The notes under the pieces are model-generated. The model was not told the origin of the DNA, did no database searches, and saw only the letters and a program-made list of their open reading frames with translations. Below are positions 36,063 through 44,440 of a stretch of 64,000 nt of DNA, piece after piece. The stretch is taken from assembly GCA_910584595.1 (NCBI GenBank), contig CAJUBQ010000009.1, positions 1-64,000 on the forward strand, given 5' to 3'. The DNA is from an uncultured Eubacterium sp. Lineage in GTDB: Bacteria; Bacillota; Clostridia; Lachnospirales; Lachnospiraceae. The position numbers were made by a program, and so were the translations under genes. The stretch's first letter is position 1. Each line of letters opens with the position of its first letter.

Positions 36063-37134
36063 CGGGGCAGAGTTGTCAGAACAAAGCAGGGAAGCATTAA
36101 AATCTGATACCTGGCAGAAAGCAAGGGAAGTATTGAAAAACGAAATATCTGAAACAGACGGGGAGACATATGCAGATGTAGAAAGCAGCGGTGGATTTAC
36201 CCAGGGTGCATGGAAAGAGGCGCTGCGTGAGTATCTCAGGACATCGTATAAAAACGGTGGATCCATGTGTGATATTGAATCCGGCGGGGCTATCTATAAG
36301 GTCATGAAAAAAGAAGATAAAGTAACATTTTATGATGCTGCCGGCAGCACGTTATTTCATATCAGCTATGAACAGCTTGAAACAGAATATGTTCAGTTGA
36401 AGGGACAGCAGGGGGCAGACGGAGAAAACTGCCAGATTAGAAAGCAGATTGAAGAAAGTGGTGAAGAAGGGCTTCAATGCTCTGGAGGTATTGGAGAGAA
36501 ATGTGAGAAATGCGATAAAGCCGGGGAAGCAGAATCAGAGGATATTGCTATAAAAGAAAGTGTTAAAGACAATATGCCTGAAAATTCTTCCAATGCAAAA
36601 GAATCCGGCGGATCAGCAAAAGGCCGGGCAAAAAAGAAGCTGGAGAAGGAGCTGAAAAAAGCAAAAGATAAATCGTTTGCAGAGCCGGTTATAGAGTATC
36701 TCATAAAACGCTGCGGGGAAGATGAGGGTCTGTCCCAGGATGTGATACAGGAGCATAAGACGTGGGAAAAGTGTTATGACTATATTTATTCCCAGGCGCA
36801 AAAGTCTGTACAGAAAGGAGCCAGGAGCTGCGCTGTGCGTGATGATATCGTCTGCGAATGGGCTGAGGATTATTACCATAAGGATGATAAGGTAGAGGAA
36901 GAGAGAAAAGCAAAAAAAGCGGCAGAATCCAAAAAGAAAGCAGAAGAAAGAAAAGCGAAAGCAAAAGAAGAAGCAGCAAAAAAAGCAGCCGGGGCAAAAG
37001 AAAACCAGGACACAAAAGCGCTGGATAAAACAGAAGCTGTTTCAGGCGGGCCGAAAAAGGGCCATGCAAAACCTAAGAAAAATACCAGGGACATGGAGGG
37101 ACAGATGGATATGTTCTCCATGATGGATATATAG
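36031..37134 (+). CDS. PcfK-like protein
   Basis: A 367-residue protein. The N-terminal part (about 30-130) is a small mixed domain that I cannot name. Residues about 195-285 match the PcfK family (SFAEPVIEYLIKRC...CYDYIYSQAQKS...CEWAEDYYHKDD). The tail is a Lys/Ala/Glu-rich helix that ends with MDMFSMMDI. PcfK was named in the conjugative plasmid pCF10 and also occurs in phages; its function is not established. The start at 36031 follows AGGAGG. Confidence 0.7.
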   Translation: MEGKNLPTAFSGAELSEQSREALKSDTWQKAREVLKNEISETDGETYADVESSGGFTQGAWKEALREYLRTSYKNGGSMCDIESGGAIYKVMKKEDKVTFYDAAGSTLFHISYEQLETEYVQLKGQQGADGENCQIRKQIEESGEEGLQCSGGIGEKCEKCDKAGEAESEDIAIKESVKDNMPENSSNAKESGGSAKGRAKKKLEKELKKAKDKSFAEPVIEYLIKRCGEDEGLSQDVIQEHKTWEKCYDYIYSQAQKSVQKGARSCAVRDDIVCEWAEDYYHKDDKVEEERKAKKAAESKKKAEERKAKAKEEAAKKAAGAKENQDTKALDKTEAVSGGPKKGHAKPKKNTRDMEGQMDMFSMMDI

Positions 37135-37145
37135 GAGGCAGACGG

Positions 37146-37907
37146 ATGGATAAAAGGTCATTATCGGCAGTCCCACGGCCATCGCTTACAAAAAAGAATA
37201 AACAAATGCTACTGCTTGTGCCGCATATGAGCTATCTGGCAACGGCAGACAGGCGGGAAATAAACGGGGAAGATACTCTGATCATTAATTTTTTTCATGC
37301 GGAGGAAAAAGAGCTGAAACCAGAATTCCGCACATTTTGCCAGATGGATGATTATATTACACAGGATCTGTCAATGGATAAAACGAAGTGGAAAACGGGG
37401 GCCATTAATCACCTTACCGGTTATCTGTACTGGTACCGGAATAGCGGGAACATTGTCATAGCTTCTATCAGGGAAAGAAATAAGATACTCGGTTTTCTGC
37501 GTGATTTTCGGAAAAGGAATGGGATCGGCGACCATGAGATCGATATTCCCAAAGGGGCGGCAGTTGATTCAGAAGTGGAAAACAGGATTGATGAATACCA
37601 GAATACGATTAAGGGCTGGAAATTGCAGAAAAGGCATAGAGAAGAAAAAGCTGACATCGATCTGCAGATGCAAAAGTTTGGAGAGCTCCCGGCTGATTAT
37701 GGCCACTTTGTAAAAGATGTGGTGTTTGAAAACGAGAACTATATTTTTTACAGCAAAGCAAAAGCAAGGGCTTACTGCACAAAATGCGGGCATGAGTTTG
37801 AGGTCAGGAAAGACGGGCTGTACCATAAAAAATTGCTATATGGAATGATGTGGATGAAATCGGCCATAACAGGACAGTGCGCTGCCCATACTGCCATAAG
37901 TATCTGA
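37146..37907 (+). CDS. PcfJ-like protein, N-terminal part (frame broken)
   Basis: The first 253-codon frame of a PcfJ-like gene, preceded by AGGAGG 7 bases before the ATG. It reads as a good protein through the first half of a zinc ribbon (CTKCGHEFEV) and then loses sense after the A6 run at 37827-37832. The second half of the zinc ribbon (CPYC) and the rest of PcfJ continue in the -1 frame at 37850. The switch must occur between 37829 and 37907. It may be a real mutation, a programmed -1 frameshift on AAA-AAA, or a sequencing error. Confidence 0.65.
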   Translation: MDKRSLSAVPRPSLTKKNKQMLLLVPHMSYLATADRREINGEDTLIINFFHAEEKELKPEFRTFCQMDDYITQDLSMDKTKWKTGAINHLTGYLYWYRNSGNIVIASIRERNKILGFLRDFRKRNGIGDHEIDIPKGAAVDSEVENRIDEYQNTIKGWKLQKRHREEKADIDLQMQKFGELPADYGHFVKDVVFENENYIFYSKAKARAYCTKCGHEFEVRKDGLYHKKLLYGMMWMKSAITGQCAAHTAISI

Positions 37908-39274
37908 AATGCAAAAGCGAGGGCATGGGCAGAAAGGATCTTTTTACGGTCCAGTGGAGCGTGCTGGTTCAAAAATACGGCGAGGAAGTGCTGGTAAGGT
38001 ATTTCTGCCATACAAAAGATTTTCAGGATGATTTTCATAATCCGGAAGTAAAGAGCATTGAAAAGTTCAGGACAGTACATTCTGCTGATAAATCAAGAGA
38101 CTTTGAGTGGCACAGGTATAAAAGCACGGCAGAAATCAGATGGTGCAACTTTAAAGACCGAAGCTACGGCTATCTCCAGCCGCCGCGAATGGATGTGCCA
38201 AGAAGCGTCGTGCTTTATAACAGGAATCTTTTGGAAACGGTTGCGGGCACCTGCATGAAATACAGTGCGGTAGATATTTATGTGAACAATGTAGCAGAAA
38301 CGGCCCATGTTTCCGGCGGTTCACGCTATATAGGGCAGGGCGGCAATATCCTTGCAGAACCATGGTGCATAGACTGGTATTTTAATTCCTACCGGGAAGC
38401 GCCATATCTGGAGCAGCTGTTAAAGGTTGGTTTTTATAAAATAGCGCAGGAAGTGCTGAAAGAAAGGAACCGTCCGGAATTTAAAAATGGCGGGACAGTC
38501 ACGGAAACACTTGGAATAAACAGGCTGCAGTTCCATATGCTCAGGCAGATAGGAGATCCATCCATAAGGGATGTAATGATACTCCGGTATGCGGGGCAAA
38601 TCAGCAAAGAGGATTTTGAAACACTTCGGTACAGCCCTGATAATGGATATGACAAAATGTATGAAAAATACCTGGATATGAGGCAGTACACAACCATTTA
38701 TAAACTGAAAAAATACTTAGGGAAACAGAAGGTTATACATGACAGGGATTATTTTGATTATGTCAAATGGATGGAAGAAATGGGATATGACCTGCACAAT
38801 GAATTTAACCTGTATCCAAGGAATTTCAAAAAAGCGCATGATGAAAAATCGAAAGAGCATCTCAGGTTTCAGGACCAGAAGGCAGCAGAGGAAATCCGGC
38901 GTTTCAACAATATATTGAAAAAACTTCGGAAAGAAGTTTCGGATACCGATCCTGTAAATTTAAGGATAAAAGGATTATTCATAAGGCTGCCGGAAAACCT
39001 GGAGGAACTGAAAAAAGAGGGCGAGTGCCTGCATCACTGTGTGGGGAATTACAGGGACAAAGTAGCAAGGGGAGAAACGATGATCTTCTTTATCAGGAGA
39101 GAGGAAGAACCTGAGAAGCCATATTTTACTTTAGAGTGGAAGGGTAAAGTCATTCAATGCAGAGGGTCCCATAATTGTGATATGACACCAGAAGTTAAAG
39201 CATTTGCAATGCTGTTCCAGAAAAAAATGGAAGTATTTGAAAATGCGCCGCGCAAGCATAGAAAGGCGGGATAA
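37850..39274 (+). CDS. PcfJ-like protein, C-terminal part
   Basis: A 474-residue frame holding most of PcfJ. It begins with the second half of the zinc ribbon (TVRCPYCHKYLKC). The conserved end contains GECLHHCVGNYRDKVARGE, IFFIRREEEPEKPYFTLEW and the RGSHN segment, all marks of PcfJ. The ATG at 37850 has no convincing ribosome site, so independent translation is doubtful; it is better seen as the continuation of 37146. PcfJ is of unknown function and usually follows PcfK, as here. Confidence 0.75.
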   Translation: MDEIGHNRTVRCPYCHKYLKCKSEGMGRKDLFTVQWSVLVQKYGEEVLVRYFCHTKDFQDDFHNPEVKSIEKFRTVHSADKSRDFEWHRYKSTAEIRWCNFKDRSYGYLQPPRMDVPRSVVLYNRNLLETVAGTCMKYSAVDIYVNNVAETAHVSGGSRYIGQGGNILAEPWCIDWYFNSYREAPYLEQLLKVGFYKIAQEVLKERNRPEFKNGGTVTETLGINRLQFHMLRQIGDPSIRDVMILRYAGQISKEDFETLRYSPDNGYDKMYEKYLDMRQYTTIYKLKKYLGKQKVIHDRDYFDYVKWMEEMGYDLHNEFNLYPRNFKKAHDEKSKEHLRFQDQKAAEEIRRFNNILKKLRKEVSDTDPVNLRIKGLFIRLPENLEELKKEGECLHHCVGNYRDKVARGETMIFFIRREEEPEKPYFTLEWKGKVIQCRGSHNCDMTPEVKAFAMLFQKKMEVFENAPRKHRKAG

Positions 39275-39275
39275 A

Positions 39276-39524
39276 ATGAGAAACAGGCCTAAAAAACCGA
39301 TTCTGAAAAAGAGCGAGTATTTGAAGTACGACTTTGTAATTATGGAACGCGAGGACTGCCTTTGCCCAAAATGCGGGAATATTCTGAATGCCGGGCCTGG
39401 CTATCAGCCGAAATACTGCAGTGAATGTGGACAGAAGATTAATTTTACAGGAGTGCAGTGGAAAAAAGATAAACAGTTAGGGTTTGCGGAAAGGAGGGAT
39501 CTTTACGAACCGGTCAAAAATTGA
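39276..39524 (+). CDS. Small zinc-ribbon protein
   Basis: An 82-residue basic protein with CLCPKCGNIL and YCSECGQKI, a two-knuckle zinc ribbon. GAAAGGCGGG precedes the ATG. It overlaps the start of the following gene by up to 41 bases, so the two are probably coupled. It may be a nucleic-acid-binding or adaptor protein; not otherwise recognised. Confidence 0.6.
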   Translation: MRNRPKKPILKKSEYLKYDFVIMEREDCLCPKCGNILNAGPGYQPKYCSECGQKINFTGVQWKKDKQLGFAERRDLYEPVKN

Positions 39525-40548
39525 GTGGTGCGATCATACATGGAATCCTGTCACGGGATGCAGGCATAACTGCAGTTACTGCTATGCAAGACGGATGACA
39601 GCCAGGTTTGCGGGAGACGTCAGGCTGAACAAAATGGCAAAGAAAGATTATAAACTGGTGTCAGCAGCGGACAAAGGCGCAGATCTGTATGTGCTGGATG
39701 CGCCTATGCTGAATGAAACTGGAAACCCGCTGGCGTATCCGTTTGGATTTGAACCAACGCTGCACAGGTACCGGATGGATATGCTGGATAAACTGAAAAT
39801 GGGGAATAACATTTTTGTTGGAGCTATGGCAGATGTATTTGGAGCCTGGGTGCCAGACAGATGGCTGGATGATATTTTTGCAGCGTGTGAAAAATACCCG
39901 GTACATAATTACCTGTTTTTGACAAAGAACGTGGGGCGGTATGCGGCATACGGCGTACCTTGCGGGTCTGAGAATATGTGGTACGGAACAAGCATTACAA
40001 GAGAAAGCGAGGCAGGCAGATGGAACCAGCTTCCCGCAGGATGCCGGACATTTGTAAGCATAGAACCGCTTTTGGAAGATATAGAGCCGGAGAAACACAA
40101 TACTATGTTCCGTCAGATTGATTGGGTCATCATTGGGGCAGAAACAGGACGGAAGAAAGAAAAAGTGGTTCCTGCTATTGAATGGATCCGGAAGATTGTA
40201 AAGGAAGCTGACCAGGCAGGAATACCGGTGTTTATGAAAGATAGCCTGATCCCGATTATCGGTGAAGGAAATATGCGGCGGGAGTATCCTGCAGGGCTGC
40301 AGAGGAAAGCGATCAGCGCGAAAATGGAGAAAAAACTGTATGATTCATGCGTTTCCTGCAAGGCTTATATGAAAAAAAGCATGATGGTGGCTTTATCCGC
40401 GCGGTCTATGCGGGGCGAACAGCCGAAACAGTTTGGGTTTATGTGCAAGGAATGTTTTCGCAAATTTTGTGAAGATTGCAGTATTGCAATGCCTGTCCTT
40501 GCCGGGCTGCCAGAGCATGGAGTGACAGGAAAAGCGGATAGGTTATGA
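39484..40548 (+). CDS. DUF5131 (phage Gp37/Gp68) radical-SAM-like protein
   Basis: The core of about 240 residues starts with RSKIEWCDHTWNPVTGC and has CRHNCSYCYA, a Cys-x3-Cys-x2-Cys set as in radical-SAM proteins. FLTKNVGRY, then WVIIGAETGRKK, complete the family pattern known as Gp37/Gp68 in phages. An additional C-terminal domain has two cysteine pairs (CVSCKAY and CKECFRKFCEDC). The reaction is unknown. The start is uncertain: the frame opens with TTG at 39484, but the best ribosome site (AAAGGAGG at 39490) is followed by no ordinary start codon. Confidence 0.72.
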   Translation: MRKGGIFTNRSKIEWCDHTWNPVTGCRHNCSYCYARRMTARFAGDVRLNKMAKKDYKLVSAADKGADLYVLDAPMLNETGNPLAYPFGFEPTLHRYRMDMLDKLKMGNNIFVGAMADVFGAWVPDRWLDDIFAACEKYPVHNYLFLTKNVGRYAAYGVPCGSENMWYGTSITRESEAGRWNQLPAGCRTFVSIEPLLEDIEPEKHNTMFRQIDWVIIGAETGRKKEKVVPAIEWIRKIVKEADQAGIPVFMKDSLIPIIGEGNMRREYPAGLQRKAISAKMEKKLYDSCVSCKAYMKKSMMVALSARSMRGEQPKQFGFMCKECFRKFCEDCSIAMPVLAGLPEHGVTGKADRL

Positions 40549-40856
40549 AGAAAGGGATGAAAGTTATGGCGAAAAAAAGAAGCTGCAGACGGACAGTGAA
40601 TGAAAACAGAATACACGACAAGGCTGTAAAGATGCGGAAGATGACGGATGCACAACTGGTGCATTATGTAGAGGACAGGGTGGAAAAAGCAAGAAGCGAG
40701 GGCTTTCATCAGGGAAAAGTGAAAGCATCAGCCCCAAAGGTAAGCATTTCGTCTGTTTTAGATGAAATTGGAGCGATAAAAGGCATTGGAGAGGCAAAGC
40801 TGCGTGAAATCGGGGCTGTGCTGAAAAAGCGGCTGGAAGGTGATGGCTGTGCCTGA
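40545..40856 (+). CDS. Small basic protein with helix-hairpin-helix motif
   Basis: A 103-residue basic protein (96 if the ATG at 40566 is used, which has AAAGGGATG upstream). The C-terminal part VLDEIGAIKGIGEAKLREIGAVL is a helix-hairpin-helix of the kind that binds DNA without sequence preference. It lies before a RecU-like resolvase and may help it find DNA. It overlaps both neighbours by a few bases, so the genes are tightly packed. Confidence 0.6.
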   Translation: MKKGMKVMAKKRSCRRTVNENRIHDKAVKMRKMTDAQLVHYVEDRVEKARSEGFHQGKVKASAPKVSISSVLDEIGAIKGIGEAKLREIGAVLKKRLEGDGCA

Positions 40857-41526
40857 CCTGAAAAAGCAGATAACGGGAAAACGCAGCAAGGCATCCGGGG
40901 AAATGTTTGAACGCTGGCTGTCCCATGCGTGTGAATTTTATCTGTCAAAAGGGCTTGCCCATATCGAAAAAACGCCGGAGCCGTTCCATATAACAGGAAA
41001 AGACAGCAGCGGGACGGTCCGGGGATTTTATGAGAAGAAAGGCCAGCCAGATTATAAAGGGATTTTATGCGACGGCACAGGGATTATGTTTGAAGCGAAA
41101 CATACGGATTCTGACAGGATAAGCCAGAGTGTGGTTACAGATACACAGTGGAGGAGCCTGGATGTATATGAGCGGTTTGGCGCCCATTGTTTTGTGATGG
41201 TATCGCTTGGGCTTGAGAGATTTTACCGGGTGCCGTGGAATGTATGGAAACGCATGAAAGAACTGTTTGGACATAAATACATGAATGAACAGGAATTGCT
41301 GCCGTACCGGCTGCAGGAAAAACAGCAGACAATACTGATACTGGAAGGAGTGGAATTAACTGGTGAAGATACAAAAAGCGGAACTGGCAGGGAAGATTGC
41401 AAAACTGAAAAGCGTAGTGCCGAAGAAAACGAACCTGCCGGCCTTACAGGGCATTTTAGTCCGGGACGGTTATTTGACTGCAAGCAGCCTGGAAATGACC
41501 GTCAGGACGAAAATAGAGGGCTCTGA
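40843..41526 (+). CDS. RecU-like Holliday-junction resolvase
   Basis: A 227-residue protein with the RecU order: KASGEMFERWLS, IEKTPEPF, FYEKKGQPDYKGIL (metal-binding Asp), IMFEAKHTDSDRIS (Glu-x-Lys) and YRVPWNVW. It should cut branched DNA during replication and packaging. The core ends near residue 172; the last 54 codons run through the start of the sliding-clamp gene in another frame and look like out-of-frame sequence. GGAAGG precedes the ATG; a GTG three bases earlier is also possible. Confidence 0.8.
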   Translation: MAVPDLKKQITGKRSKASGEMFERWLSHACEFYLSKGLAHIEKTPEPFHITGKDSSGTVRGFYEKKGQPDYKGILCDGTGIMFEAKHTDSDRISQSVVTDTQWRSLDVYERFGAHCFVMVSLGLERFYRVPWNVWKRMKELFGHKYMNEQELLPYRLQEKQQTILILEGVELTGEDTKSGTGREDCKTEKRSAEENEPAGLTGHFSPGRLFDCKQPGNDRQDENRGL

Positions 41527-42415
41527 GGGTGAAATATTCCTGATCCCGGCAAAAGCATTTGACCTGATCGGGAACCTGCCGGATGGGGAAGTGGAGATTT
41601 CTCCCGGAAAGAAAAACACGATTATGATCAAGGCCGAGAAGATCAAAAATAAATACCAGACACTGGAGCCGGAAACATTTCCAGCATCCGGTATGCTGGG
41701 GGATGATGATAAGGAAACCACGATTGACAGCAATCTGCTTCTGGCTTCCATGAAACGTGTATCCTATGCGATACCAGCCCAGGCGTCCAGTCCCACGATG
41801 TCTGCCCTGTGCCTGAGGGCAGCAGAAGGAATGTTGAACTTTGTGGGACTGGACGGCCATGTTCTGGCATGGGACAGGGTGGATTATGAAGGGGATTTTG
41901 AGCTTCTCATCCCTAAAAATACGGTTGAGAAGCTGCTGTCCATCGGTCTGTCGGGAGATGTGACAGTAAAGCATAATAAGAATGGGGCGGCGTTTATTAC
42001 AGATGATTATGAAGTATATACCAGGATAGTGGATGGGCAATATTTCGGGTATGAAAAGATGTTTCACCAGATGCCAATACATACAGAGGTTGCAAGAGCT
42101 GAATTTCTGGAAGCCATGATACGCGCAAAAATGTGTACGGAGGAAAAACGTCCGGCCCGGTTTGAAATTTCAGGCAGCGAAATGAACATTAGCATCAAAG
42201 ACAGCACAACGGATTATAATGAGACGGTTTTACTGAAAAAGGAGCTGAAAGAACCTTTGACAATCGGTTTTGACGCCAGGCTGGTCGTTGAAACGTTAAA
42301 AGCGTTTGAATGCGGAAATATAAAAATCCAGATGGCAAGCCCGAAAAATCCTATGATTGTGGAAGCGGAGGACAGCGATTTTAAAGCGATTGTCCTCCCT
42401 GTAGCAATAAATTAG
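41363..42415 (+). CDS. dnaN: DNA polymerase III beta sliding clamp (phage copy)
   Basis: A 350-residue clamp with the beta-subunit fold: VPKKTNLPALQGILVRDGYL near the start, LEMTVRTKIEGSEGEIFLIPAKAF, the middle ASSPTMSALCLRA and VGLDGHVLAWDR, and the C-terminal NPMIVEAEDSDFKAIVLPVAIN, which forms the partner-binding pocket. A phage-borne beta clamp could draw host polymerase to phage DNA or carry its own partners. Starts with GTG and overlaps the resolvase gene by 164 bases. Confidence 0.88.
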   Translation: MKIQKAELAGKIAKLKSVVPKKTNLPALQGILVRDGYLTASSLEMTVRTKIEGSEGEIFLIPAKAFDLIGNLPDGEVEISPGKKNTIMIKAEKIKNKYQTLEPETFPASGMLGDDDKETTIDSNLLLASMKRVSYAIPAQASSPTMSALCLRAAEGMLNFVGLDGHVLAWDRVDYEGDFELLIPKNTVEKLLSIGLSGDVTVKHNKNGAAFITDDYEVYTRIVDGQYFGYEKMFHQMPIHTEVARAEFLEAMIRAKMCTEEKRPARFEISGSEMNISIKDSTTDYNETVLLKKELKEPLTIGFDARLVVETLKAFECGNIKIQMASPKNPMIVEAEDSDFKAIVLPVAIN

Positions 42416-42524
42416 CGCCATGCAGCCAGAGTTTGGTTCATGCAGTACATGGCTGGCCTAGAGGAAGATCATATCACAAATACATGCAGGGCGGACTGGC
42501 GCTGCCGCCCGGAAAGGAGCAAAT

Positions 42525-42749
42525 ATGACTATTGAAAATCTGAAAAGGGCAAATGAAATACAGAAAAGGTTAAAAGAACTGGAAACGGTGCGGAAGTGGC
42601 TTGAGGAAATAGATAGGGGTATTTATCTGCTGGCGCGCGGATGCACTGTGAATGAATCAATAAAAATTTCTTCCGATGTCAGGAGCCTGCTGTATGGGTT
42701 AAGCATCGGGGAACATAAAAGACTGCAGGAAGAATTTGAGAAATTATAG
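42525..42749 (+). CDS. Small helical protein, function unknown
   Basis: A 74-residue, highly charged protein that is predicted to be nearly all helix. GGAAAGGAG precedes the start. No motif is recognised. It follows a 109-base gap after the clamp gene and overlaps nothing. Confidence 0.5.
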   Translation: MTIENLKRANEIQKRLKELETVRKWLEEIDRGIYLLARGCTVNESIKISSDVRSLLYGLSIGEHKRLQEEFEKL

Positions 42750-42759
42750 GAGGCATGGC

Positions 42760-43575
42760 ATGAAGGCAGTCGTGAAATATCCAGGAAGCAAGTGGAGCAT
42801 TGCAGAATGGATCATCAGCTTCTTTCCAGAGCATCACAGCTATGTGGAACCGTTTTTTGGGAGCGGTGCTGTATTATTTAACAAAGGGCGCAGCAATATC
42901 GAAACCGTAAATGATCTGGACGGGAATGTTGCAAACCTGTTTGAATGCATCAGGGAAGATCCGGAAAAACTGGCCAGAAGCATTTATTTAACGCCATATT
43001 CCAGAGAGGTATATGAAAAGGCATTCCAGGAAGTTCCAGAGGATAAGTTTGAGGCAGCTCTGAATTTTTATATACGGCTGAATATGGGGCATGGTTTCCG
43101 GACGAACGGGGAAAAGGTGGGCTGGAAAAACGACGTACAGGGGCGTGAACGTTCTTATGCATCACAGGACTGGTGCAATTTGCCGGAAAAGATTATGCAG
43201 GCGGCAGAACGGCTTAGAGGGGTCCAGATTGAGAACCGGCCGGCAGTAGATTTAATTCCGAGGTTTAATTTTCAGAATGTTCTGATATACTGCGATCCTC
43301 CTTATATGCTGAATACCCGGCATGGGAAGCAGTACAGATATGAAATGGATGCTGAAGAACATGAGCGCTTGCTTGCGCTGTTGCTGGCTCATAAGGGTCC
43401 GGTGGTGATCAGCGGATATGAAACGGAATTGTATAACGATATGCTGGTGGGGTGGAAACACTTTGAAACAACTGCATATTCACAGGCGTGTTCTAAAAAG
43501 AAAGAAGTTATCTGGATGAATTATGAGCCGCCGGCAAGGCAAATGAATTTTGAAGATTATGGAGACATATTTTAA
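42760..43575 (+). CDS. Dam-type (D12 class) N6-adenine methyltransferase
   Basis: A 271-residue enzyme. Motif X/I reads KYPGSKWSIAEWI...YVEPFFGSGAVLF, and the catalytic motif IV is IYCDPPYML. The ordering is that of the Dam/D12 class. It should methylate adenine in a short sequence, probably to protect phage DNA or time transcription. The start at 42760 follows AGGAGG at about 7 bases. All key residues are present, unlike the methylase-like gene at 35208. Confidence 0.88.
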   Translation: MKAVVKYPGSKWSIAEWIISFFPEHHSYVEPFFGSGAVLFNKGRSNIETVNDLDGNVANLFECIREDPEKLARSIYLTPYSREVYEKAFQEVPEDKFEAALNFYIRLNMGHGFRTNGEKVGWKNDVQGRERSYASQDWCNLPEKIMQAAERLRGVQIENRPAVDLIPRFNFQNVLIYCDPPYMLNTRHGKQYRYEMDAEEHERLLALLLAHKGPVVISGYETELYNDMLVGWKHFETTAYSQACSKKKEVIWMNYEPPARQMNFEDYGDIF

Positions 43576-43671
43576 AATAATCAAAATTGGATAAGCCGGT
43601 AGTAGAAATAGATCAGCTTTATGCTGAAAGATGTAAGAAAGTGGCAGGATTGAAAGGAAGATGATGCAGAA

Positions 43672-43887
43672 ATGAAAATATGTCCTAAGTGTAGAGGGAA
43701 GTTTGAGAGATTGCCTGCTGTCTCTCGGAGTGATAATAAGACAATGATCTGTGATGAATGTGGAACTATGGAAGCATTGGATAACTTTCCGGGAAGGATA
43801 TTAATACCACAAGAGCGCGTAAGGATAACTGTAATGGCAACAGGGAATAAGTGGGCGATGGAAAATTTTAATGCTGTACATAATTAG
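43672..43887 (+). CDS. Small zinc-ribbon protein
   Basis: A 71-residue protein with CPKCRGKF and ICDECGTM, a clear zinc ribbon, and an uncharacterised tail. AAAGGAAGATG precedes it. One of a series of small Cys-rich proteins in this stretch. Confidence 0.6.
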   Translation: MKICPKCRGKFERLPAVSRSDNKTMICDECGTMEALDNFPGRILIPQERVRITVMATGNKWAMENFNAVHN

Positions 43888-43898
43888 AGAGTTTGGTT

Positions 43899-44231
43899 AT
43901 GGAAGGACAGATGGATATATTTGACTTCATAGAAAAACCGAGGACACAGTTTGAGCAGTTGTTTGAAAAAATAAAAGATCCGGTAATGCTATGTGTTAAT
44001 TGCTTATGCCAGTACTGTGCAAATAATGTGGAAGAAATATGGGGTAAGGTGAAACCGGAAGAAATACGGGAAAGCTGTTTTAACTGTGATGAATGCAGGA
44101 CTTTTACCGGGCAGGCTGGACACAGGGAGCATTTACTTGAAGGCTGCAATAAGTTCGTGTTGTCGGAATATGGCGCAGAAAGGAACAGAAAAAAGTTTAA
44201 GGTTATTAAGGGAGGGAAGAATGGTGCATAA
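43899..44231 (+). CDS. Cysteine-rich protein
   Basis: A 110-residue protein that begins MEGQMDIFDF, the short motif that also ends the PcfK-like protein (MEGQMDMF). Nine cysteines follow (CVNCLCQYC, CFNCDEC, GC), enough for two metal sites. Function unknown. The shared motif may be a binding signal. Confidence 0.55.
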   Translation: MEGQMDIFDFIEKPRTQFEQLFEKIKDPVMLCVNCLCQYCANNVEEIWGKVKPEEIRESCFNCDECRTFTGQAGHREHLLEGCNKFVLSEYGAERNRKKFKVIKGGKNGA

Positions 44232-44421
44232 AGAAAAATATTGTGCGTATTGGCATTGTGAGAGAAATGGAGGAACCACTTGTTGGGACTGGGGGAATAA
44301 GTGGGCGGGGATGATATGCCCAAATGATGAAAGGTGTGAAAAATATCGTGTGTGCGCAAATTGTAATGGCGTCATGGGAAAGTGCCAGACATACAAGAAA
44401 GTAAAACGGGGCGAATTGTAA
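44221..44421 (+). CDS. Cysteine-rich small protein
   Basis: A 66-residue protein with eight cysteines (CAYWHCE, TCWDW, ICPNDERC, VCANC, KC). AAGGGAGG lies before the ATG and the gene overlaps the preceding one by 11 bases. Probably binds metal; the partner is unknown. Confidence 0.5.
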   Translation: MVHKEKYCAYWHCERNGGTTCWDWGNKWAGMICPNDERCEKYRVCANCNGVMGKCQTYKKVKRGEL

Positions 44422-44440
44422 TGGTAGAAAGGGGTAAAGA

